A stretch of DNA of 64,000 nt. Origin: Pholis gunnellus (lineage: Eukaryota > Chordata > Actinopteri > Perciformes > Pholidae). The notes under the pieces were generated by a model that was not told where the DNA came from, did not search any database, and was given only the letters and a program-made list of their open reading frames with translations. Below are positions 24,601 to 35,800 of the stretch, in pieces. The stretch's first letter is position 1, and each line of letters starts with the position of its first letter. The DNA lies in the NCBI GenBank assembly GCA_910591455.2, contig OU342804.1, positions 5,647,133 to 5,711,132 of the forward strand, given 5' to 3'. Position numbers and translations under genes: made by a program.

Positions 24601-25386
24601 CCTCCCTTCAGATGACTGCGGTAAGGTGAGCCTGCCGAGGCCATCCATCCTATAATAACACCACTTTAGGAACAATGGAGGTCAGCCGGCGGCACCACGG
24701 CTTTAAACTCTGCAGCTCACGTTACCTCAGTTTTCAAAGAGAACTACGGTGGCCTAAAAACATGAAAGACTCTGTTTGGTTTGTCCGTTCTGGGCTTCTG
24801 TAGAAACATGGCGGTGCAACTTGGCGGACTCCGCCTCCTGCTCCGTATGTAGATATGAAGGGCTCATGCTAGGCTACAGAAAACACAATGATTCTTAGTT
24901 TCAGGTGATTCTACACTAAAGAAAACCTAAATATATCACTGATAGAACCTCTAAACGCTGTGGTACTGATGTGATCCTTCTTCTCTCCTGCAGCATCACG
25001 GCGACGCCTCCTTTCCTCCATCCTCTGCGGCGGCGCTCTGCTCCTCCGCCTCCTCCAGGCGGTGCCACGCGTCGACCGCCCTGAAGACGCCCGAACAGAC
25101 ACCCGGCCGGCCCGCCGGCTCCTCCTCCTCCACCTCCCCTCCGCCCGCACGCCTCCGCAGCATCAGCAGCCAGGAAGTGACCCAGGACGCCGCCGTCTCC
25201 TCCAGCACCGACTCACGCTCAGGGCCGCCGCCGCCGCGCCGCCTCGGCAGGGCACCGCCATCACCGCAACCCTTCAAGATCCGCTTGCCGTGTCTGGAGA
25301 GACTCCTGCAGACCAAGGAGAGCATCGTCTCTCCTCAGGACCGCGGGAGACGGAGGCTGGTGGTCCTGAGAGAGGACGCCTCGTGA
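14963..25386 (+). CDS. ciart: Circadian-associated transcriptional repressor (CIART/CHRONO) homologue, five coding exons
   Basis: The coding exons are 14963-15328, 18644-18719, 20647-20725, 23239-23347 and 24994-25386. Each is bounded by AG/GT and they join in phases 0, 1, 2 and 0, giving 340 residues (human CIART is about 385). Residues 1-122 are disordered: an acidic run (DEDDDDDD), Ser/Pro stretches and a basic patch QRKKRRRSDSRD that could be a nuclear signal. Exons 2-4 encode the conserved helical core that identifies the family: CAELQRYIQPLSSILQGL, then LSSFQESVATDRIQRIMGVL, then FLSFILKIEEMLHSWFP. The last exon is Ser/Pro-rich and ends RRRLVVLREDAS. In mammals CIART is a nuclear protein that represses CLOCK:BMAL1 on E-boxes, in part by recruiting histone deacetylase; the same role is inferred here. 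The gene is tail to tail with herc1. The start is the first ATG in its exon with a long frame; a short upstream frame precedes it. The C-terminal exon is the least conserved part. Confidence 0.88.
16050..16390. mobile_element. Interspersed repeat, copy 2 (partner at 11040-11460)
   Basis: Shares 'gacagacattcaaagcttca' and 'ctttgaatgtaaa' with the copy at 11390-11450. It lies within ciart intron 2 and has no coding capacity. Confidence 0.55.
17020..17790 (+). mobile_element. hAT-like MITE, copy 1 (inverted partner at 36345-36925)
   Basis: 'gaggtgcaacagatcat' opens a sequence that reappears on the opposite strand at 36925-36345. Shared strings are 'aaaaaaggagcaaat', 'attgatcattg', 'gatcc(a)atattaacaga' and 'gatccctttgtt'. 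The ends are of the type 'agtggtgcaac', as in hAT terminal repeats. It is non-coding and sits in ciart intron 2. Confidence 0.55.
19070..19200 (-). mobile_element. Partial GC-box repeat, minus orientation, ciart intron 3
   Basis: The reverse complement contains 'aagatggcgacggccaaat', 'aacatcagtccacaaacc' and 'gactacgtccacttctta', which match the 3' half of the repeats at 51652-52120 and 60700-61165. Confidence 0.6.
20095..20240 (+). mobile_element. Partial GC-box repeat, ciart intron 3
   Basis: Carries 'tacagcatgatgtcatggtc', 'tttagagtcaaacagaccat', 'ggatgctttagggcggggct' and 'gtgattgacaggtcgct', matching the middle of the full-length copies in herc1 introns. Confidence 0.7.
21528..21607. 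repeat. (GT)n microsatellite, about 40 units
   Basis: Nearly perfect GT repeat in ciart intron 4. Confidence 0.97.
22140..22390 (+). mobile_element. Single arm of the foldback repeat family
   Basis: 'gatgtttagaagtgtttgta', 'gaggttcttctgcagagtca', 'tgctgaggacgtattctaga' and 'aacctctcagaacac' match the left arm of the element at 62798-63319. Only one arm is present here. Confidence 0.7.
23348..23977 (+). other. Possible alternative 3' end of ciart by read-through of exon 5
   Basis: If the donor at 23348 is not used, the frame continues VKKFKMNETVE and stops at TAG 23381-23383. An AATAAA follows at 23972-23977. The product would be about 221 residues, lacking the Ser/Pro-rich C-terminal exon. 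This is hypothetical: the hexamer is common by chance and the region overlaps a MITE. Confidence 0.25.
23495..23850 (-). mobile_element. TTAA-type MITE, truncated copy in ciart intron 5
   Basis: On the minus strand this begins at a TTAA (plus strand 'ttcagagggttaaag', about 23836-23850). It continues with sequence also found at 33010-33360 and 48938-49270, including 'atgaagtcatgattga' and 'ctgagaccaacagtcatgtg'. The end CCCTCTGAACCCC next to TTAA suggests a piggyBac/Kolobok-like MITE. Confidence 0.55.
24549..24927 (+). mobile_element. Fish repeat (SINE/MITE-like) in ciart intron 5
   Basis: 'aaagggacagtgtgtaggat' followed by 'gtggtgacatctagtggtgg' is the start of a very widespread teleost repeat. 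It ends at about 'tctacactaaagaaaac', 67 bp before the acceptor of the last ciart exon. Confidence 0.55.
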
Positions 25387-26475
25387 TCTGGGTGAGACCG
25401 GATCTCATCGTGGCTTCCACAGAAGAAACTACAAGGCCTTAAAAAAGCATGTTTCAAAGTCTTCTACATCTTTTGTGTTTGTTTTGATTGTTCTCCAGCA
25501 GAAGAGTCTGAATGTGATGAAGACGTGAACAACGGGTCAGAAAACAAACGTTAAACGTCTTCACTAATATTTGAGTTCATCTTCTAATGAGGTCAGAGGT
25601 TAAAACTATGTTGGCAGATTTATTTCACGAGCTGGGAACATGAATGAAGGCTTCAGCTCTTTGACGGATACCTTGGTTGATCTGCTTCTCTTTAGGTTTT
25701 TAAACATTCCTCTACCTCATGCTGACAAAAACAACACGGTTTGACCCCGCCAGGACACCGTCACTGTCGGGTCAGAACAAACTAAACTCAACTTTTCCTT
25801 CTTTTACAGAAGATACCATGATGTGGAAAGAAGTCTTTTCTTTTTAATTAGCTTGGAATCTGCAGTTTTTTTTTTAAAAAGGTGCAACGTTTCTCGAACA
25901 ATTGGAACCTTCAACACCTAAAGACTTTGATCGGTTTGGAGTCATTAGTTCTTCATTTGTCGATCAGTTTCTTCTTTCAGGCTGCTGAACAGAATCGCAC
26001 GGAGCCAGAGAGCACGTTTAGAAACGTCTCCCACCATTTAAAAGATGGGTTTGGATTTGAGTTCATTTTAATACAAAACTCACAGTAATCTCTAATTCAT
26101 CTTCATAAAAGCTGTGAGGACACAATTCACATCTCTGTTCTCGTAGTCAGTTATATTTAATGCTGGTGTTTTGTTTCAGTAACTCGACCGGTTCGACTTT
26201 GGTTTAACTCATTAACTCTAACGGAGGTTCAGAGCGAGGATTCAGAAAAGTTACCGAGAGTTTGCTGTTTGACTAAAACATCAGGAAAAAATATATTGAC
26301 GTGCAAATGACTTGAGTGTTGAGATAGAATCCAAACCGTTCCTTTAACCGGAGCAGACGGTCTGAACACTAAACTTCGACGTGTAGAAATTCTTTCCTTG
26401 GTGTAAATAGTTTTCTCCTCATGAGCGATGTCCTTTGTGATATTTTGTACTTCTGAAATAAATGTGACGTCTGAG
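25387..26475 (+). other. ciart: ciart 3' UTR
   Basis: From the stop codon to about 15-20 nt past the AATAAA at 26457-26462. No competing signal was found between the stop and this hexamer. The exact cleavage site cannot be read from sequence. Confidence 0.6.
26457..26462 (+). promoter_or_regulatory. ciart: Polyadenylation signal AATAAA for ciart
   Basis: Canonical hexamer 1.07 kb after the ciart stop, followed by a U-rich stretch 'catctttctttaac' that could serve as the downstream element. Confidence 0.6.
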
Positions 26476-26504
26476 AGGAAACGTTCATCTTTCTTTAACA
26501 AACA

Positions 26505-26972
26505 CACCGACAGCAGATCAGTTGTGCAGCATTTATTGTTGTTGTTTAATGCTTTCGGGAAACTCGGCATCGGCAATGAACACAATAAATATGGATATTA
26601 TGCAAAACATTTTCCTAATGAAGCATTTTACACAATGTACAATATTCTTTTCTTTCGCCGCCTGCTTGAATATTTTATACACATTTCCAAACGAATAAAC
26701 AAACCTCCATGCAGAAACCCTGAAAATGGGATGTGGAGTAATGAGCAACCAAAGAGTTAACACTAAACGCACTTCTCGTGTGGATTGTTGTGTCATTAAA
26801 AAACTGCTAATAAACCACCAGGAGAAATTAAGCTCTGTGCTGTTAAAGTACATAAAATGGATTTTTAAAAAGTGGCCCGCCTGCTCTGGAGTTTTCCTTC
26901 GACTGGTGCAGCGATGGTGTTCAGATAATACAGTCACCCGTCACTCGTGGGTTATAAATGTGTGTGTGTGTG
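26505..26972 (-). other. herc1: herc1 3' UTR
   Basis: Runs from the stop codon to shortly after the AATAAA at 26537-26532. A short (CA)n follows the stop directly (plus strand GT at about 26959-26972). Confidence 0.6.
26532..26537 (-). promoter_or_regulatory. herc1: Polyadenylation signal AATAAA for herc1
   Basis: The plus strand 'tttatt' reads AATAAA on the minus strand, about 435 nt after the herc1 stop. A GU-rich element (TCGGTGTGTTTGTT) follows about 20 nt further, a typical arrangement. The signals of the two convergent genes are about 70 bp apart. Confidence 0.65.
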
Positions 26973-27187
26973 TCAGTAGTCCGTGTCGGAGCCTTCCGCG
27001 TTGTCCACGTTCCTGGACAGCATGTAGTTGTCCATGTCGATGGAGCGGCAGTTGTTGATGGCGTAGCGCAGCCGCTCGGCCATGACGGCCTGGCTGGAGT
27101 ACGGAGGCAGACGCAGCTGGAAGAAGCAGGTCTGAGAGGTCGGCAGGCTGTCGTACGGCTGTGGAGGACCAACACACACACACACAC

Positions 27188-27230
<43 letters not shown>

Positions 27231-29784
27231 CAAACGTGTCATCAGACGGGTTTCTAACTAACAGCCTGGTGTTCACACAGACGCTGACCTCACTGAGTCA
27301 CATTTTGGGCTTCCAACAATTAAATGAACACGATCGACGGCAACATCGACGTTTAAAATGGCAAAAAAATATCTTCAAAGAAAAACAAAGGTGTGTTTCT
27401 GTTCTTCCATTTCACCTGCACGACGCCTAAAAGGTTTCTGCATATCGTGAGTAAACGCTGCAACGGACTCACCCGGTCCACCTTCATGATCTGAAACCTC
27501 TGGGAGATGTCGGCCGTGTTGGCGGGCAGCCGGGAGCGTCCGGAGACGAAGCGCATGAAGAGGACCCGCTCCTCGTTCGAGAACTCCTCCAGCGTCTGCC
27601 AGAACCACTGCACCAGGGAGTGCTGCTCGTCCACCTCCCTGTAGCGCACCACCTTCTTCAGCACGTCGCAGCAGATCTCCGGCATGCCGCACACCATCTG
27701 CTCCAGCTGCTTGGCCGTCAGCAGCGACAGCAGCGGCACCGGCACGATCCACGACATGCCCTCACGCACCGCCGCCACCTGAGGGGAGGAGGGTTAACTC
27801 TGAGGTCACACAGGGTCGGTCCACACAAGTTATGAAAAGATGGGTTTTCTGTTGAGATGCCTCCGAAATCCAAAAGAGGTGGATTTATATTCTTGAGGTG
27901 CTCAAAGGAAAGTGTTGGTCTATAAAACGTCAGAACACACGTATAATAATCTACAGATATTACATTTACTATCTGGGAAATAAGAAGCTGAAACTCTGGA
28001 GAACGATTAGTTTGAACTACTTTCAAAGACTCATGAATGAATCCTCATGTTTGTAGCTCTGGTTCTCACAGTGAGAACACAAACCGTCACTGAAAAAACA
28101 CAGAAGTGTTCGAGGAACCAGGACGTTCTCTCTGGAGAAACTATTTGAAATTGAAATGCAATTCTGGACATTTTTGTTTAAAACTATAATATAAATACAT
28201 ATAAGCTCCATCTTTACCAGCTGCAACATTAAAGTGATGAACACATGAATGCATCAATAATTATAATAAAAATAATATTTTTTTTCTTTCTGCATCATGA
28301 GTACTAATAGAGTATAAGTACACAGACTGTGTACCTGTCGGTCGAGCTCATGCAGCCGGTACTCGATGGCTCGCTCCACGTACTCCTTCCTGTTGGAGAA
28401 GCTGAGCGGGATGCTGTTTCCTCCGGGGATGATGGGAACCATCTTTCCATCGGCACTCTGCCCGACGAAGGAATCCAGAGGAATCATCTGAGAGGCAGAG
28501 AGTAACGTTACATGTTTTACTATTCATTCATTCTAGAAACACTACACAACAATGACTCTATGGTTCGTTTGTGCAAACCGACGAGGCACAATCATTGAAC
28601 AGATAGCATCACATATCTCTCCAGATGTGTATGTATTTAAGGATTTATATCTTATTATTTTATCGCAACATTATGAACATCCGGACCTCTCCGGTCTATT
28701 GAGTCAAAACTAAACAGAGAAGCAGCGTTCAGGTTGAATGATTTTTAATTTATCTGGAGAAGACTTTCCCGTTTCTCAGAATAATATTTATTATGTCGTT
28801 GGTGGCAGTTTGAGCTCCGTGGTTTTTTACAGGAGAACTCTGCTTTGTTTGTACTCGCTCTCAGCGCCGTAGCGTGAAGACGTTTATACTCTGTGAGCTG
28901 CTCAATCCAAAGACGAGTGTAACTCAGAGACATGAACACAGACTGGAGGTGTAACCGCCGAAATGTAATAAACTGACCTCCACAATAAAGAGGAGGGATT
29001 GTAATCATCTATAAACTCATATATCTCATATTCATGGGCTGCTTTATTGTCCCTATAGAAGCCATGTAAAGAAAGAAGTCAAGTATTAAACGTATAATAA
29101 AGAAATAAAGGTTGAATATCCTGTACACTCTTTGATTTGACTGATAAATATTTATTCAAATGAAGAGTTTTAAGACCTCTTGTTTTTAACGCTTCTAAAA
29201 TGGCACCGGCCATGATTACATCATTTTGTGTGGCCTCTTCACTGCGGAGAGAATAAAGAGTTTAAATGTAGTTTGAAAGTTCTCGTCACTCATCAGCAGA
29301 AACACATTTATCAATGAGCTCATATCTGCAGAGGTATTACTCGTCAGTATGTTCAGTCTGTTGTCAGACAGAAACCAAACGTTCCATGGAAATATTGATT
29401 AATCAACGAGAGCGTTTCTCCTCTTTGACTGAATGAACGATTCAACAGATCGGTTACAAAACCCTCAAATTAATCACGTATTCACTGTTCGGTCAACAAC
29501 AGATTATAATATCATGGTGAGACATTTGACAGCTCGTCTGGCAGAATTCAATCCAAAGCCAGCAGAGGAGCAGCTTCTCCCTCCCTCCCTCCCTCCCTCC
29601 CTCCCTACCTCCCTCCCTCCCTCCCTCCCCTGAGAGTCTGGGAGCGGGGCCAGGTCTCCAGCAGGATACGCTGCATGGACAGCGGTCCCGGCGTTCCTGC
29701 AGCGCCGAGGGCTTCACAGTGGAGGGTTGTGTGAGGTGAGTTTGGACAGAAGAGGGGCTCCGGGGGATACGTTGGCTTTCTGTG

Positions 29785-29856
<72 letters not shown>

Positions 29857-31205
29857 GGCTCACATCCAGCTCTCATAAGGCTTCACACTCGTTTCTGACA
29901 CCGGTTGGGACTCTGAAATGTGAGCGTGGATTCGGGCCAACGTTGGGTTGGTTATTGTTCGACTGTGTCAGCTGTTAACAGGATTAACTCGTGTTCACTG
30001 TCAGCGCTCACTGGGTGTGGTGCAGCGTGTGTGTGTGTTTGTTTTGGGACGGTTTAAAAGGTTTAATATGTAGCTTTTCCACATTATGTCTAAAAACAAA
30101 GCGATCTATGTTGTTCTAAATGTTTCCGACATCTAAAATCGGAGAAATCTACAGTTGTAATCGAGGCAACGGTGCGTTTCGCTGTGGCGGCCTATCCTCT
30201 CTGTGCAGCGTCATAAATTGACTTTTTATCCTGTTTTAAGCCACTTCTTTAAAGATAGATCATTAGATCGTTTTAATTTTTAACTCGATGACGGATTTTA
30301 GTCATCAGAGAAACCAGCTGAGCTAACGTTAGCATCATTAGCTCGTCTCTCAGCTCCTGCAGGACGTCCTGCGTCCTCCGAGCAGCGTCAGAGAAACACA
30401 GATGTTTAACGTGAAGCTGCTTCATTCAGTGTTTAAATCAGAGGTCGACACCTCTGTGGTAAATAAAACTCATGAACGATGAAGACAACAACTCCCATGA
30501 TCCCACGCTGCTTCAGCACGTCACCATTTTGACTTTGAAACCTGTGAACCGGCTGCTCATCGTCTTTCCAGCAGCTTGTGTGATTCTGATGAATGGCTGA
30601 AGAAAAGTAGCCGATCATCAGTCTCCCTGTGAGCCTTCAGGACGTTAACGTTGACGCTTTATTGTTTTCAGGTTTAGTTTAAATACAGAGTGACGAGTGA
30701 GGAAGCTGAGGGGCGGCGGTGGTCACCGGTATTTACTGCCTGCAGGAGATTTTATATGCAATAAAATGTGAGTCATGAATCCAGTCTCTATGTGCAGCTG
30801 TGAATAAATGTCACCGTCTCTCTCCTTTGAGAATCTTCTCTGTGGTTAAATGAAGTGACGACTTGTTCAATTAGAGTGTGAAATGCTGACGCATCTACTC
30901 TTTAATATTTAGAGTCTAAACTAGAGATCAAACAAGATGTTTTGAGGCTGATTTAAGACGATTTTCTTTTCTTTTTTTTTACTGAAATACAAAAACATTA
31001 AAGATCCTTAAACGTGGGTATGAAATATGTTTTTAATCCATAGGAATCTTTTTAATGGATCTTCCAGCTAAATTATTATATCATGAATATGTATCGATAT
31101 CAAATAATTAAGGTACATATACTCTTATATATGATCATAGTATCGCAACATTCTGACTTTAATCTCATAGAATATCCTTTTTTTTTCTTGTTAATTAAAC
31201 AAACA

Positions 31206-31262
<57 letters not shown>

Positions 31263-32873
31263 GAGAATGAAAAACGTGCTTTCCCACCTCATGGAAGTTC
31301 TCCTCGGTGATGCCGCTGTCTTCAATGTGAAGAATGCTTTTGAGCGTCTGCACATAGAGGAGGTCAACCTCCTCCAGGTCCTCCAGCATCAGCGGGATGC
31401 AGCACAGCTGTTTCCACACCAGCGGGGCCAGGTGGAGGTCCAGGGGCTTCTTGGTGCGGATGGCCACGCCCATCAGGATGCCCAGGAACCTGAACTGGAG
31501 CATGTGTTCGTCCAGACAGGAGGACGGGTTGAAGAGGAACCTGAGCAGATTAACAGGAGACGGAAATACAGAGTTCTGTTCATCACAACGGTCAGTAGAG
31601 CAGCAGCTCCTGAGTTCTGAGAGGTACAATCGCTGGTTTCTCAATAGAGTCTGGTGTCTTTAAAGAGAGCAAAGATAACAGCTTCAGAAAGGTAAAGAGG
31701 TGAAAACATTAGAAATAAAGCTTAAAACTTAAACTGCTATAGATTCTGTTAGGAGTCTAGAATACGTCCTCAGCAGAACATTGATTTGTGTTTCAATGAA
31801 CTCTGCTGTAGTAGAACTCTGATGAGAAGAACCTCATACAGACACTACTAAACATCTCTACTGTCTCTTACACCTCAATATAAACACATGTTCCCACCCA
31901 GCATCACAAGCTAACACAGGAGAGTTATGTATACAACAATATTACAACTTTTATTTTGAAAACCTTGTGTTTTAGGGTTACCATGGTGACTGACTTTTAC
32001 CTTAATGAAGATCAGAGACAGATGTAAGAAAATATAATAAATCTAAAGAATAATTAAATAAATAGTGTCGTTCAGAAATAAATAAAGAAAAGGTAATGAA
32101 CATGAACGTTGTCTTTAGTCCGTGCTTCATCTATTTGATTTGCATGTTTTCTTCATCTTACTTTACAACGTAGTGAATGAAAGAGGTTTCTACTGATTTA
32201 CATTATTGTTTCTGCATCCTGTAAATGATAAATGATGAATAACTGTGGGTGACTTTGTCACATCTGTCCAGAGACTAGAGATGAAAACGCTGTGGCGCAT
32301 TGACAGAGACGTTGTGTTTCTTTTATCTGCATCGGAGCATCAACGAACAATATCATCTTTGTGTCTCTTATTTCTGTGAAATTGTTGCATTTATCTCCAT
32401 ATAGACCACATAAAGTAGAATGTTGTGGTTTAAGTATCACGTACTTTAAGGTAGACATGTTTATATCGTACTGACGTCAACAGTGAGGAACACGTTGTGT
32501 CTGCTTGCATCTCTTTTTCATGAGATCCTCAGCGGTGACCTCACCTGTCTCTGTTGTAGCCGACCTCGGCCGTGGCGTTGGGGGAGGGGATGAGCAGGTC
32601 CACCACTCCCGTCTCCAGCTCCTACAAACACACAGGACGAATATCGTGAGTCATCCGGTAAACTCCTCTCGTCTTATCGAGAACCACAGACTCTGATCCG
32701 TCCATACCTGACACATCTCTGTGATGGTGTCGTCAAACACCCCGCCCGCGTCGTCGGCCCCCTCGCCCACCAGTTTCACCTTCCAGGCCCTGGAGGGCAG
32801 GCGGAGGTCCGAGGCGTTCAGCTTCACCACCTGACGGGCGATCTGCACGAAGATCGGTTTACACTTCCGCCCC
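26973..32873 (-). CDS. herc1: HERC1 HECT domain (six exons)
   Basis: Exons in transcript order: 32873-32708, 32621-32545, 31540-31288, 28487-28335, 27778-27473 and 27158-26973, about 380 residues. The N-lobe starts at about KPIFVQIARQVVKLNASDLR and contains LVGEGADDAGGVFDD. Further on are LGILMGVAIRTKKPLDLHLA, IPLDSFVGQSADGKMVPIIP and LFMRFVSGRSRLP. The C-lobe contains PTSQTCFFQLRLPPYSS, whose Cys (codon 27128-27126) is the expected thioester-forming residue. The protein ends NVDNAEGSDTDY. HECT ligases accept ubiquitin from an E2 onto this Cys and pass it to substrate lysines. All expected landmarks are present, so the domain should be active. The last exon carries the catalytic Cys and is preceded by a long (UG)n tract. 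Confidence 0.97.
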
Positions 32874-35800
32874 CTGTGGAGAGTTAGAAAGCAGCACACG
32901 ATGAAGTCACCAGGTTCTTATTTAACAACGGTCCTCTTGTGGTGGAGATTTACACAAATGTTATGAGTTTCTGTCCAATATGTTCTTCATTGTCTTTTAC
33001 TTTCTTATTATTTCACCCTCTGAACATTAAAAGCCGCCGGCGGGATTGAAAAACATGTTTTCTTTAAACAATCGTCAAAACTACTCCGTTTATCAGAGCC
33101 AGAAGTTTAACAAAAAACTGCCATTATCGTCAGATTTCATTCCAACGGTCCTTGAACACATCATGTGTGACGAATAAAAAGCAGCCAAAGCGAAGCTTAA
33201 AATTGTGATTTTTCATTTTATTGTTCTCATTTAAAATCTCTCCTCTAATAAAGCGTTCACTTTAACCAGATTGTGTAAAAACATTAAACTGTGAGCTCCT
33301 CAGTGAAACTATGAAGTCATGATTGATTCATCTGAGACCAACAGTCATGTGACTACAAGAGAGGAGAAACTTTGACTGAACTTCAGGAAGTGAACACAGA
33401 GCAGAGAGGAGAGAGGAGAGAGGGGAGGAGAGGAGAGGAGAGAGGGGAGAGGAGAGGCTGAAACATGTGAATAGTTTAATATACATAACATGTGGAGCCT
33501 CCATTTTGTTCCAGCATTGGTAACACTTGTGAACACTTGTGAACATGTTGGATATAAAGATTCCAGTGTTTTCCAATTTCTGTAAAATAAATGATCAAAG
33601 AAACAACAGTTGTTTTATGTTAAATATGCTCTACAAACACTTTACTTCACTAATATTGGTTCAAAATGAACAGTTCTGTCTATAAGAACATATTTCAATG
33701 AGGGTGGTCACAGAGAACATCTGGTCACCTTGGTCTAAGCATGAGGCTTCCTCAGGAACGTTCACCTGGACGTCGTTAAACACAAACAAAGACAAAGACC
33801 CGCGTGGTACTGACCGTGTGGAGATCCGTTTGACGGTGATCTGGGGCCCGTAGTTCTTGCCCTGAACCATGGTCTTTCCTATGGAGCGCACCATGGGCAG
33901 AGTGTAGACTCTGGGGGCCAACAGGGGCCTCAGCTGGCCCTGAACGATCCCCCAGGTACCGGCGTTGTAGTGCGACGTACAGCTCTGCACAGAAAGAAGT
34001 CACCATCATTACGTACTGTGATAGAATGTGTGCTTTTACTGCCTCAACACATAGAGGTCAGATCCTGGAACTGTTCTCAACTTGATGTTTTTGTAATCAA
34101 GAGTCTTGAAGTCGTCGTGGTTTTCACACCACATGACTGACCGGCAACAGGAAGTCACACACAACAAGACTTCTCCCCCGATGAGAACGTCCCGCCTCCA
34201 AACTACGTTTTGTTATGAAAACAAGCGAGAAGCGATGCGGGAAATGACGTCATACTATCATGTTTGTTGATGTTTCCACACATCCTTAATATCCTCTTGG
34301 TGCAACAACAACTTTGGTCCATGTTGCAAATGAAAGACCAATCACAGGCGACCCCTCCCACCAGGTTTCCCCTCAACCCGAGTGCTGAGCTCTCATTGGC
34401 CGACTCGCTGACACGTTCAGATATTTAGGATCTTTAACCCTCTTGTGTTGTGTCTTTGAACAGTTCACATATGTGCGATCGCCGAGCCAAACGCAGAATT
34501 AGGGGCTTTTGTCGAGGAGATCAAAAAAACTGTTGGTGTGATGTGAACTCAGTATAAGTTACATTTTGCAATTAAAAGCAAGAAAGGCAGTTTGTTCCTT
34601 GCAGTTAAACATCACATGCCTCCTTGTCCAACACCCTCTTGAAACAAAGACCACCTCTGAATGTTTAAAGAGTTTAAAGATGTGTATTTAAACTGTAAAA
34701 TCATGTCATAACCCCGACCCTTTAACGTGCTCTTCAAGCTGTTACAGTCAGGAAACATGATCATTAATGTTTCCTTTGCTCACCTGGTTGTTGGGGCTGA
34801 GGTTGAGGAGTCTCCACGAGGAGTACATGAGGTCAGAGAAGTGGTAGAGGAGACGCAGACGAGCCCTCACCGCCTCGATGCTGACCTCTCTGAGTCCGCT
34901 GTACTGAGGAGGAACCGCCACAGGGAGACCCAGCTGGAGAGGAACCGAGGAGCCTGAGGAGACATGACGACCACAAACGACACATGAAAATAGGAATGAG
35001 GAGCTTACTCGTAAACGTATTAGTGTGGATGTACCCAGAGAGAGAGAGTGAGTGAGTGAGTGAGTCTAACCTGGAGCTCGAGGCGGTACAGAGGGGGCCG
35101 ACCAGGCGGCGCTGTGGCAGCGTCCGGCTGAGATCTGGTGGATGTTTTTTCCCTGCAGCACTGTGGCCACCGTTGGCTCTCTGACGTGGTTGGTGTGGCC
35201 CAGACCGAGCTGCACGACACAAGGCACAGTATTTAAACTCGTGGCAGTTTTAATTTACATTCGCCAAATTCTCATTTTCACTGAGCAGAGCCTGAATGCA
35301 TCACAACTCTTGGGGGGTTCAGTGAGTGTTCAGCAGGTACCTGTCCCTCTGAGTTGCTGCCCCAGGTGTAAACGTCTCCCGTGGACGAGAGCACCAGAGT
35401 GTGCTCAGCTCCGACGGCCACATCCTGGATGTGGACCCCCGACAGAGCCGGCACCTGCTGGGGCCGGTTGTGGTTCCTGGCCCGGCCTTCGGGTAAGCCG
35501 ATCAGGCGGTCTGCAAAAATAATATTTATTAAGCTACTCAAATGTAACTATGAAAACAGTATTTATCATTATTTGACCTTCATTTTCATCTGCTCTGTAT
35601 TTTCATCATTTAGTCTAAAAAACATCAGAAAAAAGTGAAATATGGAAACTAAATGTCATAAAGCCAAATGTTAGATGTAAAGCTGGAAATATTACTAATA
35701 TATTACATATTAAATACAACTCATTTTCTTGAAGAATAAATAAATAAGAGTTGATTAATTTCCTGGTAATCGCTTAATGGTTATCATACGTTATTATTAT

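Larger units (their letters stand above)
28488..31287 (-). other. Large herc1 intron: GC-rich islet and microsatellites
   Basis: Contains (CCCT)n at 29578-29628, a GC-rich stretch at 29630-29745 followed by (GT)n at 29786-29853, and (CA)n at 31207-31258 close to the upstream exon's donor. The stretch 30030-30240 resembles a common fish repeat but was not assigned. No exon was recognised. Confidence 0.6.
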
